A model generated the notes under the pieces. That model was not told the DNA's origin, did not search any database, and was given only the letters and a program-made list of their open reading frames with translations. From Spirochaetota bacterium (lineage in GTDB: Bacteria; Spirochaetota; UBA4802; UBA5550): a stretch of 49,811 nt of DNA. The stretch is from contig JAKLIV010000009.1 in assembly GCA_022709405.1 (NCBI GenBank), positions 1 through 49,811 of the forward strand, read 5' to 3'. Of this stretch, positions 1-9,180 are shown piece by piece. The translations under genes and the position numbers were made by a program. Every line of letters begins with the position of its first letter. Position 1 is the stretch's first letter.

Positions 1-735
1 CTCCGCCGCAAGTTTCTCTTCCATGTCCAGAGAGTTGACTCCGTTCAGTGCGGCATACCCGCGGCTGAGCGCCAGGGCGCTCCTCACGGCCCTGGGGCCG
101 TTCGATGCGATCATCTCCGCGATGGCGAGCGCCTCTTCGAGCGAGCGGCCTTTACCGCTGATTCGGTTAGCAAGTCCCATGGCATACGCTTCAGCGGCGT
201 CGACCTTTCTTCCCGTGAGAATCAGATCCGCCGCGCAGGAGGTGCCCGCTATCCCGATCAACGCGGTTCCGCCGCCCCAGTCGGGCATGAGCCCGAGCCT
301 TGTCTCCGAAAAGCATATCACCGCCCCTGGATCGAGCACCCTCATGTCACAGCGCATCGCCAGCTCCGCTCCGCCGCCGTAGGCCATGCCGTTGACAGCA
401 GCTATCATGGGAACCGGAAGGCCCACAAATCCGTCGACCGCCCTCCTGATAGCTCTGATCAAATCTTTCGCCGGTCCCGCATCTTTGCGGGTTGCTGCGT
501 CAATTATGCGCTTCACCATCGGGTTTGAGGGATTCACGTCAAAGCCCGCGCTGAACGCCCTGTCGCCGGCTCCGGTGACCACGATCGCCCGCGGAAGGCC
601 GGCCTTGAGCTTCTCTGTTACGGATTCAAGATTGCCGAACAGTTCCTCGTCAAAGGCATTCATCTTGTCCGGTCTGTTGATGATGACCAGCGCCACCCGT
701 CCTCTTTCTTCTAAAATCAAGGATTCATACGGCAT
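1..735 (-). CDS. Enoyl-CoA hydratase/isomerase (crotonase), 3' end cut by window
   Basis: The reverse strand from an ATG at 735 reads without a stop to the window edge (245 codons). The family is usually about 260 residues, so only a short C-terminus is missing. The protein begins MPYESLILEE and shows crotonase landmarks: VNGMAYGGGAELAM (oxyanion-hole loop and CoA pocket) and FSETRLGLMPDWGGG (active-site loop with a Glu). A purine-rich GAGGGAGGG lies just upstream as ribosome binding site. It starts 24 bases after the upstream oxidoreductase stop, so both probably share a transcript. Members hydrate or isomerise acyl-CoA double bonds in fatty or aromatic acid degradation; the exact substrate cannot be read from sequence. 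The family call is firm. Confidence 0.9.
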   Translation of the reverse strand, partial: MPYESLILEERGRVALVIINRPDKMNAFDEELFGNLESVTEKLKAGLPRAIVVTGAGDRAFSAGFDVNPSNPMVKRIIDAATRKDAGPAKDLIRAIRRAVDGFVGLPVPMIAAVNGMAYGGGAELAMRCDMRVLDPGAVICFSETRLGLMPDWGGGTALIGIAGTSCAADLILTGRKVDAAEAYAMGLANRISGKGRSLEEALAIAEMIASNGPRAVRSALALSRGYAALNGVNSLDMEEKLAAE

Positions 736-759
736 ACGTCCCTCCCTCAATGTCTGAAA

Positions 760-1758
760 TCAGTCCTGTATGTTCACGATTATCCTTCCATGGTGCTTTC
801 CGGCCCTGATCCTCTCGATCTGGGATACGACACCGTCAAGCGCAACTTCCGATGCGAGCTTCCCGAGCCAGGGGAATTTCCAATTGCCGGCGAGCATGTT
901 CCATGTCCTGGTCCTCCGGTCCATGGGGCAATTCTGCGAATCGATGCCGAACAGGCTTATCCCGCGAAGGATAAACGGATACACGGTAAGCGATATGTCG
1001 GCAGACCCGGCATTGCCGCAGCAGGTGACGGCGCCGTCACTCTTCACGGACTTAAGCGCAAACACGAGCATGTTGCCGCCGACCGTGTCGACCGCCGCGT
1101 CCCATCTCTCTTTCAGCAGCGGCCTGCCGGCCGATTCGGCCGTATCGGGTATGGGGATGATTTCGGACGCGCCGATGCTCTCAAGAAAAGCGGTCTCGTC
1201 GTTGATGCCGTTGACCGCGGTCACGCGGAAGCCGGCATGGGACAATATCGACACCGCCACGCTTCCCACACCCCCGGTCGCCCCGGTCACGAGAATGCTG
1301 CATCCTTCTTTTATCCCGTGATCGACAAGTCTGAGCACCGAAAGGCCCGCGGTGAACCCTGCGGTGCCGAAAATCATGCTTTCGCGCAGAGAGATATTCG
1401 CCGGTTTTTTCACGACCCATGATGCGGGCACGCGGATGTACTGCCCGAGCCCGCCGGATGTATTCATGCCCAGGTCATAGCTGGTGACTATGACCTCCTC
1501 TCCCGGTTTAAAATCGGGCGAAGCGCTCTCCTCGATCGTCCCCGCGGCGTCAATTCCCGGCGTGTGGGGATATTTTCTGGTTACGCCCCTGTTGCCCGAT
1601 GCCGAAAGCATGTCCTTGTAGTTGAGGGATGAATACCGCACCCGTACAAGCACGTCCCCCGCGGGCAGTTTCTCCTTGGTCAGGTTTTCCACCGCGCAGG
1701 AGAATTTGCCGTCCTGAGATTCCCTTACCACGAGCGCCCTGTATGTATTATCCGCCAT
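760..1758 (-). CDS. YhdH/YhfP-family NADPH quinone oxidoreductase (AcuI-like acryloyl-CoA reductase)
   Basis: This medium-chain dehydrogenase/reductase has 332 residues. It has an N-terminal GroES-like domain (YSSLNYKDMLSASG, then HTPGIDAAG) and a Rossmann domain with LVTGATGGVGSVAVSIL. The YhdH/YhfP/AcuI group lacks catalytic zinc and reduces acryloyl-CoA or related enoyl-CoAs with NADPH. I start it at the ATG at 1758 because AGGAGG (1765-1770) sits 6 bases before it; the ATG at 1764 would touch that site. The promoter region carries an extended -10 (TG-A-TATTAT, 1787-1779) directly abutted by a TetR-type operator. Its neighbours, a TetR regulator and an enoyl-CoA hydratase, point to a regulated acyl-CoA pathway. 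The physiological substrate is inferred. Confidence 0.88.
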   Translation of the reverse strand: MADNTYRALVVRESQDGKFSCAVENLTKEKLPAGDVLVRVRYSSLNYKDMLSASGNRGVTRKYPHTPGIDAAGTIEESASPDFKPGEEVIVTSYDLGMNTSGGLGQYIRVPASWVVKKPANISLRESMIFGTAGFTAGLSVLRLVDHGIKEGCSILVTGATGGVGSVAVSILSHAGFRVTAVNGINDETAFLESIGASEIIPIPDTAESAGRPLLKERWDAAVDTVGGNMLVFALKSVKSDGAVTCCGNAGSADISLTVYPFILRGISLFGIDSQNCPMDRRTRTWNMLAGNWKFPWLGKLASEVALDGVVSQIERIRAGKHHGRIIVNIQD

Positions 1759-1787
1759 ATGCATCCTCCTTTATTGATATAATATCA

Positions 1788-1801
1788 AGACCGACCGGTC
1801 T
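1788..1801. promoter_or_regulatory. TetR-type operator before the AcuI-like gene
   Basis: AGACCGACCGGTCT has palindromic arms AGACC/GGTCT around a 4-base centre. It abuts the extended -10 (1787-1779) of the oxidoreductase gene on the minus strand. The identical 14-mer is found at 2462-2475 before the tetR gene. Perfect recurrence at the two promoters of one gene cluster makes it the likely binding site of that regulator. Confidence 0.75.
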
Positions 1802-1851
1802 CCCCCCTGGATGACCGAAACGGTAAATTTCTTCATTCCTGATTCACGGGA

Positions 1852-2454
1852 TTATCTCCTTGTGTCTATACTCTTGAGATACGAGATGAGCGAGGTGATC
1901 GTCGAATCGAGCCTCTTCCTGGACTTGTCGGACGTGTAGAGCACGCAGGCCCCGAGAAGGCCCGAAAATATCATGTTTGCCGCATCGGCCGTGTTGACCG
2001 AGCCGGCAATGCCGCCTGATTTTTTCTCCTCATCAAGCAGCCTTTTGATCATCCTGCCGAGCCGCACGAATCCTTCATTAACTTCTTTCGCGAGCTCGGG
2101 AGCCTGGTCGCTCAGCTCCACCGCGAGATTGACGAATATGCATCCTCCCGGAAAGTTTCTTGAATCGGCGAGATATCGGTCACGGTAGTTTTCGAGAATG
2201 ATGCGGATTCTTTCAAGCGGCCTTTGCCCGGCGTCGGCCCCGTGGAGGTTCCTTTCGCGCCATATCTTTCTGGCGGCACTGAGTATCTCGTGAAAAAGCT
2301 GCTCCTTCGATTTAAAGTGATTGTAGAAGCCGCCCTTGGAAGTGCCGGCAGCTTCGATTATATCGGTGGTCGAGGTGCTCATGTATCCCTTTACCGAAAA
2401 AAGCCTGAGGGACTCCTCGATGATGCGTTCTTTCAGCGGTGCATTGCTTTTCAT
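1852..2454 (-). CDS. TetR/AcrR-family repressor of the acyl-CoA operon
   Basis: A 200-residue regulator with an N-terminal TetR helix-turn-helix at about residues 8-55, typical SVKGYMSTSTTDI and GTSKGGFYNHFKSKEQL segments, and a helical ligand domain resembling the LmrA/YxaF/NemR branch. It begins with ATG at 2454. It lies upstream of and co-directional with the oxidoreductase and hydratase genes. The 14-bp operator lies between its likely promoter and its start codon, so autorepression is expected, with release by an acyl-CoA or reactive electrophile; the ligand is unknown. Family assignment is secure, the regulon inferred from the duplicated operator. Confidence 0.9.
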   Translation of the reverse strand: MKSNAPLKERIIEESLRLFSVKGYMSTSTTDIIEAAGTSKGGFYNHFKSKEQLFHEILSAARKIWRERNLHGADAGQRPLERIRIILENYRDRYLADSRNFPGGCIFVNLAVELSDQAPELAKEVNEGFVRLGRMIKRLLDEEKKSGGIAGSVNTADAANMIFSGLLGACVLYTSDKSRKRLDSTITSLISYLKSIDTRR

Positions 2455-2461
2455 ATGATTC

Positions 2462-2505
2462 AGACCGACCGGTCTCCCTTATAATACCGGCCGCATGGAA
2501 GTCAA
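2462..2505 (-). promoter_or_regulatory. tetR promoter with operator copy
   Basis: On the minus strand TTGACT (2505-2500) and TATAAG (2483-2478) are 16 bases apart, a plausible sigma-70-type promoter. The operator AGACCGACCGGTCT (2462-2475) begins 3 bases after the -10, over the expected transcription start. This placement would block initiation. Confidence 0.6.
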
Positions 2506-2577
2506 TAACTATTTAAAAAAAGCCCCGGATGCAGTAATTTTTCAAACTCTATGGCGACAGCCGATGAATGAGAAATC

Positions 2578-3711
2578 TCAGGTTCTCCTGAAATATCGCC
2601 TGAGCTTGATCGTGGTTCCCATGAGAATTATCCTGGGCAGTATTTTCAGTATGAGCCTCGAGTAATTCTCGTGAGGCGGCCTGTACAGGACATTTTCCAC
2701 CATCACGATCGCACCGTTTTGGCATTCCATCGCGCAATTACCGCAGCCGATGCAATTTTCAGGGTTATATTCATGCTTCTTATCCTTGATGCAATGGGCC
2801 ATAGTATTACAGGCCTTTACACATCTGCCGCAATTGTTGCACATCGATTCATCGAAACCGGCTATGCAGTGCGGGGCGGCAATGAGGTTCTTGCTCAGGT
2901 GATTATGCACGCCCAGCGCATGACAGCAACAGTCGCAGCAGGTACAGATAGCGGTCGGTGCTGCGGGCATCACGTTTGAAGTGAGAAATACCAGTTTTTT
3001 CTCCCATCTCTCCGCAACGGTGTCCCTCATTTCTTTTTTGTCAACACGGCGGCCGCTATTGTTCTGCACGATTGAATCGGAATACTCGCCGAAAATGAGG
3101 CACCCGTCTGCGGCCGCGGCTCGTTTGCATTCATGTCCGGTAAGGTGCATCGACTGCCTGCAGGGACAGGCATTGAGTATCGCGAAATTCCTATGGGAAT
3201 CGATCAGCTCCGAAACAAGGTCTGCGCCCGCAATGAAGCTTTTATTTTCAACCGCTCGCTGCACGGGAATATTCCTGATGGCATTAACGGGTCTGCTGAA
3301 GTATTCTCTCATATACCCGGTGTCGAACAATTCGTTGACGAGCTCTGCGTATTTTTTGTGCCATGCGTCATGTTTGCCGGTCATCAAAATATATTCGAAT
3401 GCGCCGGGAAACAGGGGATAGAGCAAAAAGCGATTCCCATAGGTGATAATGATTCGTTTTTCAGCCATGGAATTCAGGATCGCAGCGATATAGTCAGAGG
3501 GCAACCCTGAATCATGCGCAATTTTCCTGGCCGTTTTTGGATGGATAAAAGACATGTATCCGCAGACAAGGGCCTCATTCAGGCTGAAGATGTGTGAAAT
3601 GATTTCCACAAGCTTTGTGCTCATGGGCGGCCCCATCACCTTGACCGAACTGTATGTCATGGCCAGCCTGACATACGCCGGGTGTCCGCTATATTTTTCA
3701 GTAGTGTTCAT
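2578..3711 (-). CDS. 4Fe-4S ferredoxin-domain protein with N-terminal winged-helix-like region
   Basis: About 377 residues from the ATG at 3711. An in-frame TTG at 3747 would add 12 residues; neither start has a convincing ribosome binding site. The first third resembles a winged helix (PKTARKIAHDSGLPSDYIAAILNSM), suggesting an ancestral DNA- or partner-binding role. The middle holds CPCRQS and clustered cysteines (CTCCDCCC). The C-terminus has two canonical 4Fe-4S motifs, CNNCGRCVKAC and CIGCGNCAMEC. The architecture is that of cytosolic ferredoxin-like proteins in anaerobes, probably carrying electrons or sensing redox. The gene stands alone with no obvious redox partner, and the exact role is unknown. 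Confidence 0.75.
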   Translation of the reverse strand: MNTTEKYSGHPAYVRLAMTYSSVKVMGPPMSTKLVEIISHIFSLNEALVCGYMSFIHPKTARKIAHDSGLPSDYIAAILNSMAEKRIIITYGNRFLLYPLFPGAFEYILMTGKHDAWHKKYAELVNELFDTGYMREYFSRPVNAIRNIPVQRAVENKSFIAGADLVSELIDSHRNFAILNACPCRQSMHLTGHECKRAAAADGCLIFGEYSDSIVQNNSGRRVDKKEMRDTVAERWEKKLVFLTSNVMPAAPTAICTCCDCCCHALGVHNHLSKNLIAAPHCIAGFDESMCNNCGRCVKACNTMAHCIKDKKHEYNPENCIGCGNCAMECQNGAIVMVENVLYRPPHENYSRLILKILPRIILMGTTIKLRRYFRRT

Positions 3712-3906
3712 CAATTGTAAATGGAATCGTTCAGACAGATTGGTCAATTATGAAATGAAAATGAAATACATGCAAGGCTTTTATAAATTTACACATCTGC
3801 GCCTCCCATGTCTTTATAAAAAATTTCCAGCGGCTATTTTTTTCGAGAACGCTTTTCAGATAGCGCCTGTCCGAAATACAAAAACCTGAAACCCATGGAG
3901 AGCACG

Positions 3907-5298
3907 ATGAAAAAGACACTTGTCACGATCGCACTGTTTTCTCTGGTCATTCCGGGAAGTTTCCCGCAGACCGGCATGGCCGCTAAAGATTCCTATCCCG
4001 AAACCATAAGCAGGACCGCGGCAATGGTTTCGGACGAAACCGCGCAGTCGCTTGCATCAGGCCGCGGGCTCAACATCCTGAACGTCACCTGGGAGGACAC
4101 GGGCAGGTACAAGGGCTCGAGCGTTGGCCCGAATATCAGCGACATGACCATACAGGTGCAGCAGCAGGACCCGGACACGAAGCTGTACAACCTCACCTGC
4201 ATGCCGGTTATCCGCTACCCGAACTTCGAAGACAAAAGCGCTGACATCGATCCCGATAAATTCTACCTGCTCGTGGGAAACGAGAAAGGAAAAACGCTGC
4301 GCAGAATAACATTGAAGCAGTATCTCGGCAATGTGAGAAAATACATGAGCAAGCCCTCTTCATGGAAGGGAAATAAAAAATCCCTGCTCGCGAAGCGGGA
4401 CACGCACGTGCTCGTGAGCGCGCAGGCGTGCTTCCTTCCCGTGCCAGGAAATGGCATAGCTGAATTCAACCCGGTCCTGTTCAACTACTCGTCATACAGG
4501 GGCGATCCCGCGGTCCTTGCCATTCTCGCCACGCGCGAGGGAACCAGCATGACCGTCATCGACAACACGAGGGACGCGTTCGAAGCCGGCATGACCTGGG
4601 GCCAGCGGCTATTCTTCAACCAGAAAGGCGAAAGGGCCTCGCTCACCGGAAAGAGGCTCAGCGACTTTCTCGCCGACACATCGCAGGTTAAAACCGGAAA
4701 CGGCGGCAGGAACCAGTCCATTGAGGCCGCAAAGGAAAAGGGCCTGAACATGGTGCTGCTGATTCAGGTCCCCCTGAAGCAGAAGACAAGCATCCGATAC
4801 AATGCCATGCCGGCGGACGCATGCGCCGAATATTCGGCCCCTAAAATGAAAAGAGGAAGCGACGTCGAAGAGGCGGTTATCGGCCACGGCAGAGTCGAAG
4901 GACCGTTTACCGAGGTGGACAATCTCGAGATAGAGCGCGACGACAGGTATCCGATACGGGTCACCGTCCAGTTCTACAAGGCGACATCGAACGGAGTTGT
5001 TTCGGCACGTGACATGTCAGAGATTGCGGCCCAGATCGACAGGGTCTACAGCCGGGCCGACTATGTCGGCAGTCTCGTGGCGCAGGGAGACACGGGCAGA
5101 CCGACCGAATACGAGGGCCCCAAGTTCGAACCGCCTGACTGGTGGGAAAAGTTCTGGAAGCGGCACCAGGACAACACGGGCCTGACCCCCGAAGAGACCA
5201 TAAGGATGCTGAGAAAGCTGTACGGCCCGAACTGGAAGCCGAGAAGCGAGGCCGAATTTTCAAGGGAAGTCAGGAAGCTGAACAAGAAGGGCAATTAA
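3907..5298 (+). CDS. Secreted or periplasmic protein of unknown function
   Basis: 463 residues from the ATG at 3907, chosen because GGAGAG at 3897-3902 is correctly spaced and the N-terminus MKKTLVTIALFSLVIPG is a signal peptide; an ATG at 3895 lacks this. The mature part has no membrane segment. It contains conserved-looking stretches such as NILNVTWEDTGRYKGSS, RYPNFEDKSADIDPDKF and FNPVLFNYSSYRGDPAVLAIL, and ends in a basic tail. I do not recognise a catalytic motif or a named domain. It is a single-gene unit, convergent with the fdh operon. Confidence 0.75.
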   Translation: MKKTLVTIALFSLVIPGSFPQTGMAAKDSYPETISRTAAMVSDETAQSLASGRGLNILNVTWEDTGRYKGSSVGPNISDMTIQVQQQDPDTKLYNLTCMPVIRYPNFEDKSADIDPDKFYLLVGNEKGKTLRRITLKQYLGNVRKYMSKPSSWKGNKKSLLAKRDTHVLVSAQACFLPVPGNGIAEFNPVLFNYSSYRGDPAVLAILATREGTSMTVIDNTRDAFEAGMTWGQRLFFNQKGERASLTGKRLSDFLADTSQVKTGNGGRNQSIEAAKEKGLNMVLLIQVPLKQKTSIRYNAMPADACAEYSAPKMKRGSDVEEAVIGHGRVEGPFTEVDNLEIERDDRYPIRVTVQFYKATSNGVVSARDMSEIAAQIDRVYSRADYVGSLVAQGDTGRPTEYEGPKFEPPDWWEKFWKRHQDNTGLTPEETIRMLRKLYGPNWKPRSEAEFSREVRKLNKKGN

Positions 5299-5326
5299 AT
5301 CATGCAACCCCTCAGGCGATCAAAAA

Positions 5327-5350
5327 GAAAGCCCCCTTTCGGGGGCTTTC
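5327..5350 (-). terminator. Rho-independent terminator of the fdh operon
   Basis: A perfect 10-bp stem, GAAAGCCCCC and GGGGGCTTTC, closes a 4-base loop. Read on the minus strand it is followed by TTTTTG, the U-tract expected after fdhB. On the plus strand it may also stop the convergent secreted-protein gene, with a weaker tail. Confidence 0.85.
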
Positions 5351-5374
5351 TCGTATTCATCCGGTCGTAACCGG

Positions 5375-6193
5375 TTACACTTCTTTTGACGCAAGGGACT
5401 TCGACAGCCGGTAAGCGGTCCTCTTGAGCGCGGGAATTCCGAAAGTGAACGTAGACAGCAATGCGTACGTGTCCCTGATCGCCTCGGCCTTCGCGTGCTC
5501 CATGGGCTCCGCGGCCTTACCCGTGGGCAGCCCGTATTTTTCGGGAGCGTCCCTGAGTATCGTGATGACCCTGAGCCCGTGGAACTCATCGAGGCCATAG
5601 ATACAGGCGTGGGGGAAATCCTTCTTGTACTCCGCCACCCTTTTCCGGGCCTCTTTGACCAGCACCGCGCGGTTTCCGAAGCTGAGCGCCTCGGACGGAC
5701 AGGTGGTTACGCACGCGGGCACTTCGCGCTTGTTTACCAGGCACGCATTGCACTTGTGCGACTTGTCCCTTTTGACGATCTTCTGGCCCACATCGTTGAC
5801 ATGCTCGATGCCGCTGACCTGCGGGACCTTGTACACGCAGGCATTGACGCACGCGCCGCAACCGATGCACTTGTCCTGGTCGATGATAGTCCACCCGTCA
5901 ACCTTGGAAATCGCCTTCTCCGGGCATACCGCGAGGCAGTTGGCCTCATTGCAGTGATAGCACTTTTTATGCATGATCGTCCAGATCGGCCGGTCGGGAT
6001 TGCTCCTGTCTATCGGAAAAAACTTCACATGGTTCCATGTGATCGCCGAAAGCTCGGCGGGGTTCGTATTTTCAGGGCCGGCGAAAAACTCGGTCTTTTC
6101 GCCCGGAAGGCCGTTCCACTGCTTGCACGCGACCTGGCAGCCCCGGCACCCCTGGCACTTGGTTGTATCGACTAAAAAGGCGTTATCTGACAT
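5375..6193 (-). CDS. fdhB: Formate dehydrogenase iron-sulfur (beta) subunit
   Basis: 272 residues with four 4Fe-4S binding groups: CQGCRGCQVAC near the N-terminus, CYHCNEANCLAVC, CIGCGACVNAC, and a fourth in CNACLVNKREVPACVTTC. This is the electron-transfer subunit that passes electrons from the molybdenum/tungsten site to a cytochrome or quinone partner. Its ribosome site AGGAGG overlaps the fdhA stop codon, and the start is only 11 bases after that stop, so the two are co-translated. The C-terminus lacks the strong membrane helix of E. coli FdnH, so it resembles the soluble periplasmic FdhAB of Desulfovibrio. Confidence 0.93.
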   Translation of the reverse strand: MSDNAFLVDTTKCQGCRGCQVACKQWNGLPGEKTEFFAGPENTNPAELSAITWNHVKFFPIDRSNPDRPIWTIMHKKCYHCNEANCLAVCPEKAISKVDGWTIIDQDKCIGCGACVNACVYKVPQVSGIEHVNDVGQKIVKRDKSHKCNACLVNKREVPACVTTCPSEALSFGNRAVLVKEARKRVAEYKKDFPHACIYGLDEFHGLRVITILRDAPEKYGLPTGKAAEPMEHAKAEAIRDTYALLSTFTFGIPALKRTAYRLSKSLASKEV

Positions 6194-6204
6194 GGCTCAT
6201 CCTC

Positions 6205-9180
6205 CTACGCTTTCTCGATGTTGACAAGGAAGGCCTTGTACTCGGGAATCATGGTGTTCGCGTCGCCGATGTGGGGCGTGAGATTGTTGCAGGAATCCCC
6301 GCTCTCGGCGCACCCGGCCCCGAAATGCCATATCATGCCGACCATTTCAACTTCCTTGCCCTGAATATTCCAGGGTTGGATTCTCTCGGTGACCAGCGCG
6401 CGCGCCTGGATCGATCCGCGCTTGTTGAAGATGCGCACCATGTCGCCGTTCACTATGCCCTTTTTCTTCGCCAGAGAGGGGCTTATCTCGCAGAACATGT
6501 CGGGCACGAGCTCGGTCAGCCAGGGCAGGTTCCTGGTCATGGCGCCCGCCTGCCAGTGCTCGACCACCCGGTACGAAGTTCCGATATACGGGTAGGCCCC
6601 GGCATCGCCGAATTCCCCTCCGACCGATTCGAGAACCTTGGTCGCCGGGTTGAAGGCCTGCGAGTTCATCAGGTTCCTGACCGGCGACTCCTTGGGCTCG
6701 AAGTGCTCGGTGAGCGGACCGTCGACCACGCCGTTCGAGAAGAGCTTGCCCACGCCTTCGGCGTTCATGATGAACGGGTTCTTCGCTTCGGGGCCGAACT
6801 TGGCGCCGCCGTCCACGACATCGCCTTTCCATGCGCTTCCGTTCCACTTGATAACCGGCCGTTTCGGGTCAAAGGGATCCCCGTTCCGGTTGACAGAGGC
6901 GCGGTTGTACGCAACGCGTCTGTTGACCGGCCATGACCATGACCATTCGGGGTACATGCCGATCCCGCCCGGACCTTCCTTCTGGCCCCTTCTGGCCATC
7001 ATGTTCCCGGCCTGGGGATAGGAACCGCCATACACCCAGTTCCCGCAGGCGGTCGAACCGTCGTCCTTGAGGTCCATGAACGAGGCCATCTGTTTTTTCG
7101 TCTTCCACTCGTAGCCGTTGATCTCTTTCGCGACGAGATGCGGATCGCACTCATGCTCGTGCTCGCCATGCTTGTAATTCCAGTTGGCCTTGACGATCGG
7201 ATCGGGGAATTTGCCGCCTTCCCTTGCGTACAGAGCCTTGACTTCTTCGTATATTTCATTGACGATATCGAGGTCGGATTTCGCCTCGCCCGGGGCGTTC
7301 TGGGCCTTGTATCTCCACTGGGCCCATCTACCCGAGTTGGACACGCTTCCCTCTTTCTCGACCGATGACGCGGCCGGGAGCAGGAACACTTCGGTCTTGA
7401 TGCTTCTCGGGTCAACCCCCTTTCTCTTCCAGAAAATGGAGGAGTCGGTCTCCCACAGGTCTATGGCCACGAGCCAGTCGAGCTGCTCGAGGGCCTTTGC
7501 CTCCTTGTTCGAGTTCGGGCCTCCGACTACCGGGTTGGTTCCGAAGAAGAATCCGCCCTTAAGCATCCCCTTGTACATGTCCTCGAAAAGGACGATATGC
7601 GGGGTCCCCTTTGCGGCCTTGGGCAGCCAGTCGAAGCAGAAGTCGTTCTCTTTGGTCGCAGCGTCGCCAAACCACGCCTTGAGCATGCTGACGATGTACT
7701 TGGGCCTGTTCGACCACCAGTTGAGGCTCATCGGGTCGTTCGTCTTGGGCACGACCGCCTTGATATAGGCCTCGTAATTCGGGTGTTTTTTCGCCTCAGG
7801 GCAGGGATTATACCCGGTGAGGATGTGCCAGAGAAGTCCGGCGTCGGTCGATCCCTGAACATTGGACTCGCCGCGCAGCGCGTTGATGCCGCCGCCCGCA
7901 AGGCCGATGTTGCCCAGCAGGAGCTGCAGTATCGCGTACGCCCGGACGTTCTGCGTGCCCACCGTGTGCTGGGTCGTACCCATTGCATACATGATGGTCG
8001 CCACCCTGTCGGGTTTGCACGTAGAGGTAAACAGCTCGGCCACTTTCAGGAAGGATTCCTTCTGGCAGCCGGTGATCTGCTCGACCTTTTCAGGCGTGTA
8101 CCGTGCATAGTGCTTTTTCATCAGCTGGTACACGCACTGGGGATCCTGAAGCGTCTTGTCCCTCTTCGGAATCCCCTTGTCGTCATTCTGGTATCCCCAG
8201 GTTTTCTTGTCATATTCGCGTTTACCGCCGTCGTAACCGGAAAAGATACCGTCATTGAATTTGTAGTCGGCGCTGATCAGGTACGATGCGTTGGTGTATT
8301 CGACGACATATTCCTTCTGTATGCGGTCGTTCTGCAGGGCGTAGTTGATGATCCCGCCGAGAAAGGCGAGGTCGGTGCCCGGCCGGAGCGATGCGTACAC
8401 GTCGGCCATGGAAGCCGACTTGGTGAAGCGCGGGTCCACGACAATCAGCTTGCCGCCGTTATCCCTCGCTTTCTGCACCCACTTGAACGATATGGGATGG
8501 TTTTCGGCCGCGTTGCTTCCCATGATGAGAATGACGTCGGCGTTCTTGATGTCTATCCAGTGATTGGTCATGATTCCACGACCGAAAGAAGCCGCCAGAC
8601 CGGCGACAGTTGCGCTGTGTCAAATACGGGCCTGGTGTTCCAGATAGTTGATGCCGAGAATCCTCGCGAACTTGGATACGAGATAGCACTCCTCGTTGTC
8701 GAGCGCCGCGCCGCCGAGGCTGAACAGCGCTTCGGCCCTGTTCACGGTCACTCCGTCGGCCTTTTCGACGAACGATTTGTCCCTGGTGTCCTTGACCTTG
8801 CGGGCTATCATCTTGAGCGCCTGTTCCCAGGAAATTTCCTCCCAGGCTGTTCCGCCCGGCCTGCGGTACTGCACTTTGGTCAGCCTTCGCTGGATGGGGT
8901 TTACTGCAATCTGATAGAGCGCGTTACCCTTTGCGCACAGGGTCCCGCGGTTGATGGGATGATCGGGGTCGCCCTCGATGTTGATGACCTTTCCGTCGCG
9001 GACCGATACGATCAATCCGCAGCCCACGCCGCAGTATGGGCAGATGGTGGTGCTCTCTTTTGCGCCCCTCAATTTATCGGGATAGCTTTTGCACCCGGTA
9101 AGAAAAGAAGTGCCGCCGAAGAAAGCTCCTGCAGCCGTCATGCCGGACAGCTTCAGGAAATCCTTTCTGGTAACAGGCAT
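6205..9180 (-). CDS. fdhA: Selenocysteine formate dehydrogenase catalytic (alpha) subunit, read through UGA
   Basis: A single 991-residue selenoprotein interrupted by UGA at 8622-8620 (codon 187). The context reads HQARI-U-HSATVAGLAASFGRG, exactly the position of the active-site selenocysteine followed by His in FDH-N/FdhA enzymes. CPYCGVGC (47-54) and LCAKG bind a 4Fe-4S cluster, and the C-terminus is the molybdopterin-dinucleotide domain. It oxidises formate to CO2 using Mo/W-bis-MGD. The N-terminus TRKDFLKLSG is a Tat-like signal with Arg-Lys instead of twin Arg, followed by LTGC (27-30), a lipobox-like motif. AGGAGG precedes the start. A SECIS hairpin follows the UGA. Length matches the family (E. 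coli FdnG about 1015). No gamma subunit is present. Confidence 0.95.
8591..8607 (-). promoter_or_regulatory. SECIS element in fdhA mRNA
   Basis: On the minus strand GTCGCC and GGCGGC form a 6-bp stem (one G-U pair) closing the loop GGTCT. It lies 12 bases after the UGA at 8622-8620. Bacterial SECIS elements that bind SelB have a short stem with a GGUC-type apical loop at this distance, as in E. coli fdhF. Confidence 0.88.

Noticed and set aside
1774..1788. FNR/CRP-type site TTGAT-N5-ATCAA
   Set aside because: The FNR consensus has a 4-base spacer, and this sequence is explained better as the extended -10 region of the oxidoreductase promoter.
6205..9180. fdhA as two genes or a pseudogene because of an in-frame stop
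   Set aside because: The stop is UGA at the exact selenocysteine position, followed by a SECIS hairpin, and both sides continue the same family without a shift.
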